In this document: piece after piece, positions 47,007 to 55,180 of the stretch
Numbering within the stretch: position 1 is the first letter of the stretch
How the letters are laid out: each line of letters opens with the position of its first letter
Source: Pseudoalteromonas phenolica
GTDB taxonomy: Bacteria > Pseudomonadota > Gammaproteobacteria > Enterobacterales > Alteromonadaceae
Direction of reading: 5' to 3'
DNA: 64,000 nucleotides
Assembly: GCF_005886345.1 (NCBI RefSeq)
Contig: NZ_PNEC01000008.1
Location: 61,294 to 125,293, forward strand
Translations under genes and position numbers: made by a program
Notes under the pieces: generated by a model
Databases searched by the model: none
Told to the model about the DNA's origin: nothing
What the model saw: the letters and a program-made list of their open reading frames with translations, nothing else

Positions 47007-48236
47007 ATGAGTAAGGTTTCTTTAGCAAAAGAAAAGATCAAAATACTGTTGTTAGAGGGCGTACACCAAAGCGCAGTTGAAACCCTAAAGCGCAATGGGT
47101 ATAGCAACATTGATTATGTTAAGACTTCCTTACCTGAAGATGAACTCATCGAACGTATTTCAGACGTTCATTTTGTGGGTATTCGCTCGCGTACTCACTT
47201 AAATCAACGCGTTATTGATGCAGCAGAAAAACTGGTTGCGGTAGGCTGCTTTTGTATTGGTACAAACCAAGTTGACTTACAAGCGACTAAAGAGCGTGGT
47301 ATTGCGGTATTTAACGCACCATTCTCAAATACACGTTCAGTTGCAGAGCTCGTACTAGGTGAAATTCTTTTATTACTTCGTGGCATTCCACAGCGTAACG
47401 CCATGGCTCACCGTGGTGAGTGGTTCAAATCAGCAATTGGCTCTTATGAAGCCCGTGGTAAAACCTTAGGTATTATTGGTTACGGTCACATCGGCACTCA
47501 GCTTGGTATTATGGCTGAAAATATCGGTATGAAAGTTGAATTTTACGACATTGAAGACAAACTCACTTTAGGTAATGCACAACAAATTCAAAATCTAACG
47601 CAACTTTTACAACGCGCCGATGTTGTAAGCTTGCACGTTCCTGAAACACCATCGACTAAAAACCTTATCGGCATGGCTGAGCTTGAAGTGATGAAGCAAG
47701 GTGCGATTTTAATTAATGCTTCTCGCGGTACGGTAGTCGATATCGATGCTCTATCAGAATCTCTAAGAGATAAAAAGCTAGCTGGTGCTGCAATCGACGT
47801 ATTCCCGGTAGAACCAAAATCTAACGACGAAGAGTTTGTTTCTCCACTGCGCGAATTTGATAACGTGATCTTAACCCCACACGTAGGTGGTTCGACACAA
47901 GAAGCACAAGAAAACATTGGTATTGAAGTCGCGGGTAAACTGGCTAAATACTCAGATAATGGCTCTACACTAAGCGCGGTGAACTTCCCTGAAGTATCGT
48001 TACCTGAGCTTGCGAACCGTAGCCGCTTATTGCACGTGCACGTCAACCGCCCGGGTGTGCTTACACAAATTAACCAAGCATTTGCTCAGCACGGCATCAA
48101 CATTGCTGCTCAGTACCTACAAACCGATGACAAAATTGGTTATGTCGTTATTGATGTAGATACCGACCATTCTGAAGTGGCCCTAAAAGAGCTGAGTGCA
48201 GTTGAAGGTACCATCAGAGCGCGTATTCTTCACTAA
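47007..48236 (+). CDS. serA: D-3-phosphoglycerate dehydrogenase SerA
   Basis: A 409-residue enzyme catalysing the first committed step of serine synthesis. The NAD-binding GIIGYGHIGTQLG, catalytic ASRGTVVD region (Arg), and HVGGSTQEAQ (His) are visible. A C-terminal ACT domain (about 335-409, HVHVNRPGVLTQINQ) predicts serine feedback inhibition. Length equals that of E. coli SerA (410). Likely co-transcribed with rpiA and closed by a strong terminator. Confidence 0.96.
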   Translation: MSKVSLAKEKIKILLLEGVHQSAVETLKRNGYSNIDYVKTSLPEDELIERISDVHFVGIRSRTHLNQRVIDAAEKLVAVGCFCIGTNQVDLQATKERGIAVFNAPFSNTRSVAELVLGEILLLLRGIPQRNAMAHRGEWFKSAIGSYEARGKTLGIIGYGHIGTQLGIMAENIGMKVEFYDIEDKLTLGNAQQIQNLTQLLQRADVVSLHVPETPSTKNLIGMAELEVMKQGAILINASRGTVVDIDALSESLRDKKLAGAAIDVFPVEPKSNDEEFVSPLREFDNVILTPHVGGSTQEAQENIGIEVAGKLAKYSDNGSTLSAVNFPEVSLPELANRSRLLHVHVNRPGVLTQINQAFAQHGINIAAQYLQTDDKIGYVVIDVDTDHSEVALKELSAVEGTIRARILH

Positions 48237-48268
48237 TCGCAAATAGCACCGAAAAGTAAGAAACAAAT

Positions 48269-48304
48269 AAAAGCCCCGCAAACTCAAGTTTGCGGGGCTT
48301 TTTT
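48269..48304 (+). terminator. Terminator after serA
   Basis: A 16-bp stem, AAAAGCCCCGCAAACT paired with AGTTTGCGGGGCTTTT, with T run. Among the strongest hairpins in the window. Confidence 0.93.
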
Positions 48305-48333
48305 AATTTAGATAAAAATTAAGATTAAGAAGA

Positions 48334-48606
48334 TTATTTCTCAGGTGGACGATAACCTTCGATTTCTACTTCTTTACCCTCAAATAAGAAACCGACCATT
48401 TGCTCTTCTAGCAACTGACGGTGATCTGGGTCCATCATGTTTAGGTGCTTTTCATTGATCAGCATAGTTTGCTTATGCTGCCACTGTTGCCAAGCTTCTT
48501 TAGAGATATTATTGAAAATCTTTTCACCCACTTCACCAGGGTAAAGTTGAAAAGCAAGGCCTTCAGCCTCTTTTTGTAATTTCTGACAAAACACTGTGCG
48601 TGCCAT
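48334..48606 (-). CDS. yggX: Fe(II)-trafficking / oxidative protection protein YggX
   Basis: A 90-residue protein of YggX family length. [11 protein letters not shown] at the N-terminus carries the conserved Cys7, and [17 protein letters not shown] and [15 protein letters not shown] are family blocks. YggX helps protect or repair Fe-S clusters under oxidative stress. It lies 40 bases after mutY on the same strand, the same mutY-yggX order as E. coli. Confidence 0.95.
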   Translation of the reverse strand: MARTVFCQKLQKEAEGLAFQLYPGEVGEKIFNNISKEAWQQWQHKQTMLINEKHLNMMDPDHRQLLEEQMVGFLFEGKEVEIEGYRPPEK

Positions 48607-48646
48607 AGTTCATCACCTAATTAAATGCTCGATTAATGACGTTAGT

Positions 48647-49705
48647 CTACCCCATTGTGCCTAGGAGTTTAACTAACTTTTTCGTTGGAGCTGCAAGCCC
48701 AACTTCTGGATGCTCTGCTAAGTCAAACCAGATAAGCTGATTATCATGAACACAATCAGCAATTGTATCTAGCTTTAAAATTTGCGGATGTATCGTCAGT
48801 TCAAAGTGAGTAAAAATATGCACAAACGATTCTAGAGATTGTACTTTTCCTTTAAGCCCCTGCTGAGCAATAAAAGTCTCAACGTCTTGTAATGACTCAA
48901 ATTCAAAGAAGCCAAACAAACCGCCCCAAATGCCCGAACTTGGGCGCTTTTCCATAAGCACCTTATTATCTGCGTTAATTATCAAATGATACGCCTGCTT
49001 TTTTGGCTTTTCTTTCTTCGGTTTAGAGTTAGGGAAAACTTTAACTTGGTTGTTTGCATAGGCTTGGCACTGACTCATTAACGGGCACGCTTCACAATTA
49101 AAATTACTGCGTGAACAAAGGCTAGCACCTAAATCCATCATGGCTTGGTTAAATTCAGTGACATTGTCTTTTGGCGTGATGGTATCGCTTAAGGACCAAA
49201 GTAAATTTTCTACTTTTTTAACCCCATACCAGCCTTCAACCATAAAGAATCGAGCTAGGACACGCTTTACATTACCATCTAAAATCGGATGCGGCTGACC
49301 TAGTGAAAGCGACAAAATCGCCCCAGCGGTCGAGCGCCCTATACCCGGTAAATCGAGAACTTGTTCAAAAGTTTCAGGAAACTCACCCCCATATTGGTCA
49401 CGCACAATTTTCGCTGTCTTGTGTAAATTACGTGCTCTGGCGTAATAACCTAACCCCGTCCAATGGTGCAACACTTCATCTTCTGGTGCATCAGCTAAAT
49501 CGACAATCGTCGGAAAGCGCGCCATAAAACGCTCAAAATAAGGGATCACAGTAACAACTTGTGTTTGCTGTAACATCACTTCCGACACCCATACCTTATA
49601 AGGCGTTTTGCCCAATTGCCAAGGCAAGGTCTTACGACCATGTAGGTGGTACCACTCTACTACTTGCTCGGCAAACCATTTAGCTTGCTGTTTTGAAACC
49701 TGCAT
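48647..49705 (-). CDS. mutY: A/G-specific adenine glycosylase MutY
   Basis: A 352-residue base-excision enzyme that removes adenine opposite 8-oxoguanine. The catalytic Glu is in EVMLQQTQV, the helix-hairpin-helix in [13 protein letters not shown], the catalytic Asp in MMDLGASLC, and the 4Fe-4S ligands follow C-x6-C-x2-C-x5-C (about residues 190-206). A Nudix-like C-terminal domain reads 8-oxoG. It is divergent from trmB and followed by yggX, as in E. coli. Confidence 0.96.
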   Translation of the reverse strand: MQVSKQQAKWFAEQVVEWYHLHGRKTLPWQLGKTPYKVWVSEVMLQQTQVVTVIPYFERFMARFPTIVDLADAPEDEVLHHWTGLGYYARARNLHKTAKIVRDQYGGEFPETFEQVLDLPGIGRSTAGAILSLSLGQPHPILDGNVKRVLARFFMVEGWYGVKKVENLLWSLSDTITPKDNVTEFNQAMMDLGASLCSRSNFNCEACPLMSQCQAYANNQVKVFPNSKPKKEKPKKQAYHLIINADNKVLMEKRPSSGIWGGLFGFFEFESLQDVETFIAQQGLKGKVQSLESFVHIFTHFELTIHPQILKLDTIADCVHDNQLIWFDLAEHPEVGLAAPTKKLVKLLGTMG

Positions 49706-49830
49706 ATCACCACGACTATGATTACTTTACTCGGCGCACAGTGTAGAGGCCTTTTATATCCAGTCAAGTATTGTACTTCGGCCGTGGAACAGGGATAATA
49801 TGCGCCCATTTTTACAGCACAGAATTGATT

Positions 49831-50556
49831 ATGAACGAATCGAGTAAAGCCAATTTAGAAGAAGCTCTAAATGAAGGTAAATACATCCGCAAAGTCCGTA
49901 GTTTTGTAAAGCGCGAAGGCCGTTTAACAAAAGGACAAGCTGCTGCCATTGAAAAATGTTGGTCAAGCATGGGCTTAGAGCATAGCCAAGGCTTACTAGA
50001 TTTCTCACAAGTATTCGGCAACGACAACGACGTCGTACTTGAAATCGGTTTTGGCATGGGTAAATCGTTAGTTGAAATGGCGAAAAATGCGCCGCATTTA
50101 AACTTCATCGGTATTGAAGTACACCGCCCAGGTGTTGGTGCGTGCTTAATGGAAGCCGACGAAGCAGGTTTAACTAACCTGCGCGTATTTGAACATGATG
50201 CTGTTGAAGTACTTGCTGATTGCATCGCCGATGGCAGCCTAACAACCATGCAGTTATTCTTCCCTGATCCTTGGCACAAGAAGCGCCACCACAAGCGCCG
50301 TATTGTGCAGCCAGAGTTTGTAGAAAGCCTTCGCCAAAAGCTAAAAATTGGCGGCGTATTCCACATGGCTACTGACTGGGAAAACTACGCAGAGCATATG
50401 CTAGAAGTAATGACTGCAGCACCTGGTTACGAAAATATCTCTGAGACACAAGATTATGTGCCTCGTCCAGACAATCGTCCACTGACTAAGTTTGAGCAGC
50501 GCGGCCATCGTCTAGGTCACGGCGTTTGGGACTTAATGTTCAAACGTAGCAACTAA
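49831..50556 (+). CDS. trmB: tRNA (guanine(46)-N7)-methyltransferase TrmB
   Basis: A 241-residue enzyme. Motif [17 protein letters not shown] and the catalytic [15 protein letters not shown] are intact. I start it at ATG 49831 ([11 protein letters not shown]) since the frame opens 20 codons earlier in a stretch with no family similarity and within the mutY promoter region. TrmB makes m7G46 in the tRNA variable loop. Divergent from mutY; closed by a terminator. Confidence 0.94.
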   Translation: MNESSKANLEEALNEGKYIRKVRSFVKREGRLTKGQAAAIEKCWSSMGLEHSQGLLDFSQVFGNDNDVVLEIGFGMGKSLVEMAKNAPHLNFIGIEVHRPGVGACLMEADEAGLTNLRVFEHDAVEVLADCIADGSLTTMQLFFPDPWHKKRHHKRRIVQPEFVESLRQKLKIGGVFHMATDWENYAEHMLEVMTAAPGYENISETQDYVPRPDNRPLTKFEQRGHRLGHGVWDLMFKRSN

Positions 50557-50594
50557 AAGTAAATTCTAATTTTAGGATTAATGTTTAGTTAGTT

Positions 50595-50617
50595 AAAAGA
50601 GCCTGATGGCTCTTTTA
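50595..50617 (+). terminator. Terminator after trmB
   Basis: Hairpin AAAAGAGCC - TGAT - GGCTCTTTT, 39 bases after the trmB stop. Confidence 0.88.
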
Positions 50618-50724
50618 TCTTAATGGTATAGGGTTAATACCTATCCTCAGTAATTCTTAATGAACAGGGTTGGTACAATTTTGCCTTTGCGCAAAATTAA
50701 GTAGAGATTTTAAATAGAGTATTT

Positions 50725-51762
50725 ATGAGTCGATTAGCAAATCCAAGTTTATTGCTTCTTCGCAACGAAGAAGAACTGACAGGCGAACGCATTTTAGTGA
50801 TTAACACCATGCGCGACGGCTTTCTTCGCGAGTTAAAGCAATTAAACCCAAATAGCGATATTCACGCTTTTAGCTACAACGTGGCTGCTCATCAAGACTC
50901 ACAAAAACACAAAGGCATTACTAGTCATGTTGGTCATAGTTTGCCAGTTCTTGAAGAGCTAGATTTAATAATCTATTACTATCCAAAGTCAAAGCCAGAA
51001 GCCTTGATGATGCTTGATAATATCCGAGCTATCGCTTCACCTAAAACACGTTTATTAATTGTTGGAGACAACAAAGGGGGCGTTAAATCTGCTGAAAAGC
51101 AGTTTAAACCTTTTGCAGGTGAATTTTATAAATTAGAAAGCGCGAAACACTGCGTATTGTTTGAATTTGCTGATTTAACTTTAATAGAGCGTTTTGATAT
51201 CAGCAGCTACCAAACTACATTCACTGTTAGTGTGAACGACCAAAGCTTTGAAGTAGCAAGTGTGCCTGGCGTTTTCAATCATGGTAAACTGGATGATGGT
51301 ACTCGTCTGTTGCTCGAGCAAATTGCCGTGCCGTACAAAGGCAAAGTGCTAGATTTTGGCTGTGGTGCAGGCATTATCGCCACTTACTTAGGGCTAAAAA
51401 CACCAGAATTGAAACTGAACTGTTTAGATGTCAGCGCGTTAGCTGTATATGCTACCGAACAGACGCTAAAGCTAAACAACCTCGAAGGCAATGTGATTTT
51501 GAGTGATGGCATGCTAGCTGTGTCTGGTCAATTTGATCTAATCATCAGTAACCCGCCATTCCACACCGGGATTTCAACAGATTATCAAATTGCTGAAGAC
51601 TTTTTAGCTCTTTCTAAACAATTCTTAAAACCCAAAGGCAAGCTCACCATAGTAGCGAATAGTTTCTTGAAATATCCACCGATTTTAGAAGCACAATTCA
51701 GTGATTATGAAACACTGGCTAAAAATAACAAATTTGCGGTGTACCACGCTCAAAAATCTTAA
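50725..51762 (+). CDS. rsmC: 16S rRNA (guanine(1207)-N2)-methyltransferase RsmC
   Basis: A 345-residue two-domain methyltransferase paralogous to RlmG. The C-terminal half has motif I VLDFGCGAGIIATYLG and catalytic ISNPPFHTG. The N-terminal half lacks the catalytic motif. Length and sequence match RsmC (E. coli 343). It modifies G1207 in helix 34 of 16S rRNA. Apparently monocistronic. Confidence 0.9.
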   Translation: MSRLANPSLLLLRNEEELTGERILVINTMRDGFLRELKQLNPNSDIHAFSYNVAAHQDSQKHKGITSHVGHSLPVLEELDLIIYYYPKSKPEALMMLDNIRAIASPKTRLLIVGDNKGGVKSAEKQFKPFAGEFYKLESAKHCVLFEFADLTLIERFDISSYQTTFTVSVNDQSFEVASVPGVFNHGKLDDGTRLLLEQIAVPYKGKVLDFGCGAGIIATYLGLKTPELKLNCLDVSALAVYATEQTLKLNNLEGNVILSDGMLAVSGQFDLIISNPPFHTGISTDYQIAEDFLALSKQFLKPKGKLTIVANSFLKYPPILEAQFSDYETLAKNNKFAVYHAQKS

Positions 51763-52084
51763 GTTTTATTAGCTATGGGTCATTCAACAGAACTAGATTT
51801 TGAATGGCCCCAAATTAAATATCCTTACTTGCTCAGACACTATTTTTCAAACCCGAATCTCAATGCTGGGATTTCTAAGAATAAAGAATGAATTTATTCA
51901 AACTTAGAGAAAAATAGCATAAGCAACATCGCAATTTTTAGTTATTTTTATTTTTTCCCTTTGCTACACTAAGTTTATTAGATTTATAAATAACGTTTTA
52001 TTTTTGTAAATTTTTCAAAAATTTGAGAGTTATATCTACTATAACTGGCTTAATGATAAGCATGTAGGTTGCAAAGGCTAGGTA
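51763..52084. other. Intergenic region between rsmC and the histidine kinase
   Basis: 322 bases, AT-rich. The rsmC-proximal part holds a hairpin GGGTCATTCA / TGAATGGCCC (51777-51786 and 51801-51810, one G-T pair) without a U-tract. The rest presumably contains the kinase promoter; nothing else is recognised. Confidence 0.6.
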
Positions 52085-53707
52085 ATGGCTAAACAAATAA
52101 CAAAAACAAGTATAAGAAAGGTATTGATCAGTGCAGTTATGCTTGTCACTGCGCTTTGCTTATCGCTATCAATTTCTATTTCTACCTACCTTGACGTTAA
52201 AGAACAAAAGCAGTTGATTATTAATAAGCTTGATATGATAGCCGATATCATTGCTTTCAATGCGCAAATCACGCTGATTTTTGAAGATAGAAAAACTGAA
52301 GAGAAACGCTTAAAGTCATTCAGTAAAGTTGAACTTGTTAAAAACATACATATTTATGACATAGACGACGTCACTAAAAAGCCCGTTTTTTTTACTAGCT
52401 ATAACGCCAGTAAAACACCACCTGTACCTTTGAAAGTTGGGAGTATTGAAGAACTAAAACAGCCCCGTATTACTGACAATTATATCGAGTTAATAAAATC
52501 TGTAGAGTATGAAGGAAAAATTGAAGGCTATGTGTATATTAGAGGCTCTCTTGAACGCCTTAATAAATATATAAATAACAAAATCCTTGTAGATATACTG
52601 CTTACGTTGATCGTTTTACTATTGGTATTATTAGTTGCTCGTAGCATTCAAAAACGAATTGCCACTCCCATTGAAGACCTATCTTTACTATTGCAAGACG
52701 TATCAAAAAACCATAACTACAATACCCGTGCATCAAGCAGTTATATTGAAGAGTTAAATACTCTGTCAAATAATCTCAATATCATGCTTTCTCGTACACA
52801 GAACCAGATTGAACGTCATGAAGCTGATAAACAGGAAATCAATCAACTAAACCAAAGCTTAGAAGAAAAAGTTAATCAAAGAACCATTGCACTGCGTGAA
52901 GCAAATCAAGAATTGCTCAATACGTTAGAGCGAATGCACCAATATCAGAATCAAATTGTTGAAAGTGAAAAAATGGCATCGCTGGGTCAGATGGTAGCCG
53001 GAGTTGCTCATGAAGTTAATACGCCAATCGGTCTTGGTGTAACTGGCTCAACTCTTTTAAGAGATAAGCTTGCTGATATACAAGCAGCATTTGAACAAAA
53101 GACACTAACTTCTAAACAACTAGAAAGGTTTATTAATGATGGGGTTGAAAACCTTGACCTCATTTATAGAAACTTAAACCGTGCTGCAGATCTTATTTCT
53201 AACTTTAAACGCGTAGCTGTGAGTCAAGATACAGAGATTAGTGCTGACGTTAACGTTAAGTCATTATTAAATAATATCTTAATGGCAATGAATGCCGAAA
53301 TATCACTGAAGTCTCCAGATATAGAACTTAGCCTACCTGATAACCTAACTATTTCGAGCAAAGCAGGTCCACTACAACAAATATTCGAGCAGCTTATTTC
53401 TAACTCTTTAATTCACGGTTTTGAAGAAGGCGCAAATAACAACATCAAAATTGAAGCTCAAACAAATTCCAGAAACTTGGAGTTAACATACAGCGATAAT
53501 GGTTCAGGTGTGCCTGTCTCAATTAGGAAGCGTATTTTCGACCCATTTGTAACCACCAAGCGAGGTGAAGGGGGAAGCGGCTTAGGCATGCATCTTGTTT
53601 ACAACCTTGTAACCCAAGCATTAGATGGCTCAATTACATTAGATGAAGACTATACAGACGGCTCACGGTTTGTAATTTCGTTACCTTTAGGTGAGCTGAC
53701 GTCATGA
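52085..53707 (+). CDS. Membrane sensor histidine kinase (CHASE8-like periplasmic sensor, HAMP)
   Basis: A 540-residue kinase. Membrane helices at about 13-34 and 168-187 flank a periplasmic region of about 130 residues whose opening (DMIADIIAFNAQITLIFEDRKTEEKRL) resembles CHASE8 sensors such as that of YfiN. HAMP (about 188-240), a coiled coil, then the phospho-acceptor box GVAHEVNTPIGLG (His about 308). The ATP domain has NSLIHG, DNGSGVP and GGSGLGMHLV. It overlaps the following YfiR-like gene by 4 bases. No receiver domain; its response regulator is not obvious, since the next regulator is ArcA. Confidence 0.88.
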   Translation: MAKQITKTSIRKVLISAVMLVTALCLSLSISISTYLDVKEQKQLIINKLDMIADIIAFNAQITLIFEDRKTEEKRLKSFSKVELVKNIHIYDIDDVTKKPVFFTSYNASKTPPVPLKVGSIEELKQPRITDNYIELIKSVEYEGKIEGYVYIRGSLERLNKYINNKILVDILLTLIVLLLVLLVARSIQKRIATPIEDLSLLLQDVSKNHNYNTRASSSYIEELNTLSNNLNIMLSRTQNQIERHEADKQEINQLNQSLEEKVNQRTIALREANQELLNTLERMHQYQNQIVESEKMASLGQMVAGVAHEVNTPIGLGVTGSTLLRDKLADIQAAFEQKTLTSKQLERFINDGVENLDLIYRNLNRAADLISNFKRVAVSQDTEISADVNVKSLLNNILMAMNAEISLKSPDIELSLPDNLTISSKAGPLQQIFEQLISNSLIHGFEEGANNNIKIEAQTNSRNLELTYSDNGSGVPVSIRKRIFDPFVTTKRGEGGSGLGMHLVYNLVTQALDGSITLDEDYTDGSRFVISLPLGELTS

Positions 53708-54219
53708 AGCTTTGGCTAGCCTTATGCCTATCTCTTTGCTCATTACCAGCTTTGGCTAAAACACCAGAGCAAATTAGATCGGCATTTTTATATCGAATGG
53801 CAAAATTTATAGAGTTCCCTTCTCTCAACGAGTCAGGTGTTAGATTCTGCTTTTATGATTTAAAGCGTGGCCCGGGTGCAATTTTGAATAAAAATAAAGC
53901 TCTAAAAATAAAAAACATTCCGATAAATATTAAAATAGTAGAAAAAAACACAACAATTATGGAACTTTCTAAGCAATGTGAAATCACATACTTTGATGGA
54001 GCCATAGGCGATGATATACTTCCCGCTTATGATAAGAGCATGCCTTTAGATATGTTATTGGTTAGTGATAACCTAAGCTTTTTAAATAATGATGGTATGG
54101 CATCTCTTGTTCAAGAAGGCAATAAAATCAGACTGTATATAAACAGACAACAGATCGCGAAACACAACTTCAAAGTACTATCTCGGCTACTTGCCGTTGC
54201 AAAGTTTCATCCTAACTGA
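53704..54219 (+). CDS. YfiR/DUF4154-family periplasmic protein
   Basis: A 171-residue protein with signal peptide (MKLWLALCLSLCSLPALA, cleavage before KTPEQ) and the YfiR-like fold: IRSAFLYRMAKFIEFP near the start, central VRFCFYD, and LLVSDNLSFLNNDG then GNKIRLYINRQQIAKH near the end. In Pseudomonas YfiR binds and represses the CHASE8 sensor of the diguanylate cyclase YfiN. Here the 4-base overlap with a CHASE8-like histidine kinase suggests it controls that kinase instead. Two Cys (about 49 and 97) remain in the mature protein. Confidence 0.85.
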   Translation: MKLWLALCLSLCSLPALAKTPEQIRSAFLYRMAKFIEFPSLNESGVRFCFYDLKRGPGAILNKNKALKIKNIPINIKIVEKNTTIMELSKQCEITYFDGAIGDDILPAYDKSMPLDMLLVSDNLSFLNNDGMASLVQEGNKIRLYINRQQIAKHNFKVLSRLLAVAKFHPN

Positions 54220-54326
54220 TTTTACTTGTTAACATTTTAATATACTCCTATAATCGTGATTATTCGGTTTTTTTATCTTGTACCGAATAAAATGTAAATA
54301 ATATATTCCTAAAAGGTTAAATGATA

Positions 54327-55043
54327 ATGCAAACGCCAGTCATTCTGATTGTTGAGGATGAAGACGTAACTCGCTTGAACCTCGTTAGTTTATTTGAGGC
54401 AGAAGGTTACAAAGTAATTGAAGCCATTGATGGCGATGATATGCACGACAAGCTAACGACTCATGATGATGTCAACCTGGTAATTATGGATATTAACTTA
54501 CCTGGTAAGAATGGCTTGATCTTAGCGCGTGAACTTCGTCAAAAGAAAAACGTTGGTCTAATCTTCCTGACTGGCCGTGACAACGATGTCGATCGTATTC
54601 TTGGTTTAGAAATCGGTGCTGATGATTACATCACTAAACCATTTAACCCAAGAGAACTTACAATCCGTGCTCGTAACTTAATCACGCGTACAGGTAATAC
54701 TCCTGAAGATTCAGCAATTGAAAGTAGCGGTGTGATTACCTTCAATGGCTGGGAATTAGACGAAAACAGTCGCTGTTTAACATCACCAGCTGGTGAAGCT
54801 AAGCGCCTTCCTAAAGGCGAATACCGCGCATTACGTTTAATGCTTGACTCACCAGGTCGTATTTTTAGTCGTGAACAGTTAATCAAACATATGACTGGTC
54901 GTGAGCTTCGTGCAAACGACAGAACAGTTGATGTTACTATTCGCCGTATTCGTAAACACTTTGAAAGTGACAACAATACGTCTGAGCTTATTAGTACAAT
55001 TCATGGTGAAGGTTATCGCTTCATCGGAAAAATTGATAGCTAA
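54327..55043 (+). CDS. arcA: Aerobic respiration control response regulator ArcA
   Basis: An OmpR-family regulator of 238 residues starting [16 protein letters not shown]; an ATG two codons earlier (54321) is equally readable. The receiver has the phospho-Asp in [13 protein letters not shown] and the switch Lys in [13 protein letters not shown]. The C-terminal winged helix has [15 protein letters not shown]. Very close to E. coli ArcA. It represses or activates respiratory genes under low oxygen once phosphorylated by ArcB, whose gene lies convergently downstream. Confidence 0.95.
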   Translation: MQTPVILIVEDEDVTRLNLVSLFEAEGYKVIEAIDGDDMHDKLTTHDDVNLVIMDINLPGKNGLILARELRQKKNVGLIFLTGRDNDVDRILGLEIGADDYITKPFNPRELTIRARNLITRTGNTPEDSAIESSGVITFNGWELDENSRCLTSPAGEAKRLPKGEYRALRLMLDSPGRIFSREQLIKHMTGRELRANDRTVDVTIRRIRKHFESDNNTSELISTIHGEGYRFIGKIDS

Positions 55044-55065
55044 CAATCCATAGTTCATATTTGTG

Positions 55066-55091
55066 AAAAAAGGGCTTATAGGCCCTTTTTT
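55066..55091. terminator. Terminator after arcA
   Basis: Hairpin AAAAAAGGGC / GCCCTTTTTT with a 6-base loop, 22 bases after the arcA stop; A and T tracts allow use from the convergent arcB side too. Confidence 0.85.
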
Positions 55092-55180
55092 AATATCTAT
55101 AATTCGCTATAACAGCAGCTATATTCCAGTTTAATTAATAACCATAGCTGAATAATAACTCCTAAACTTGCTGATAATAT

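Noticed and set aside
47588..48046. 152-codon minus-strand frame inside serA
   Set aside because: Antisense shadow of the dehydrogenase NAD and ACT-domain region.
49812..50366. 184-codon minus-strand frame across trmB
   Set aside because: Antisense of a highly conserved methyltransferase; composition is typical of an antisense shadow and it has no ribosome site.
51777..51810. Rho-independent terminator after rsmC
   Set aside because: The stem is good, but no T run follows on either strand, so it is described only as a hairpin in the intergenic region.
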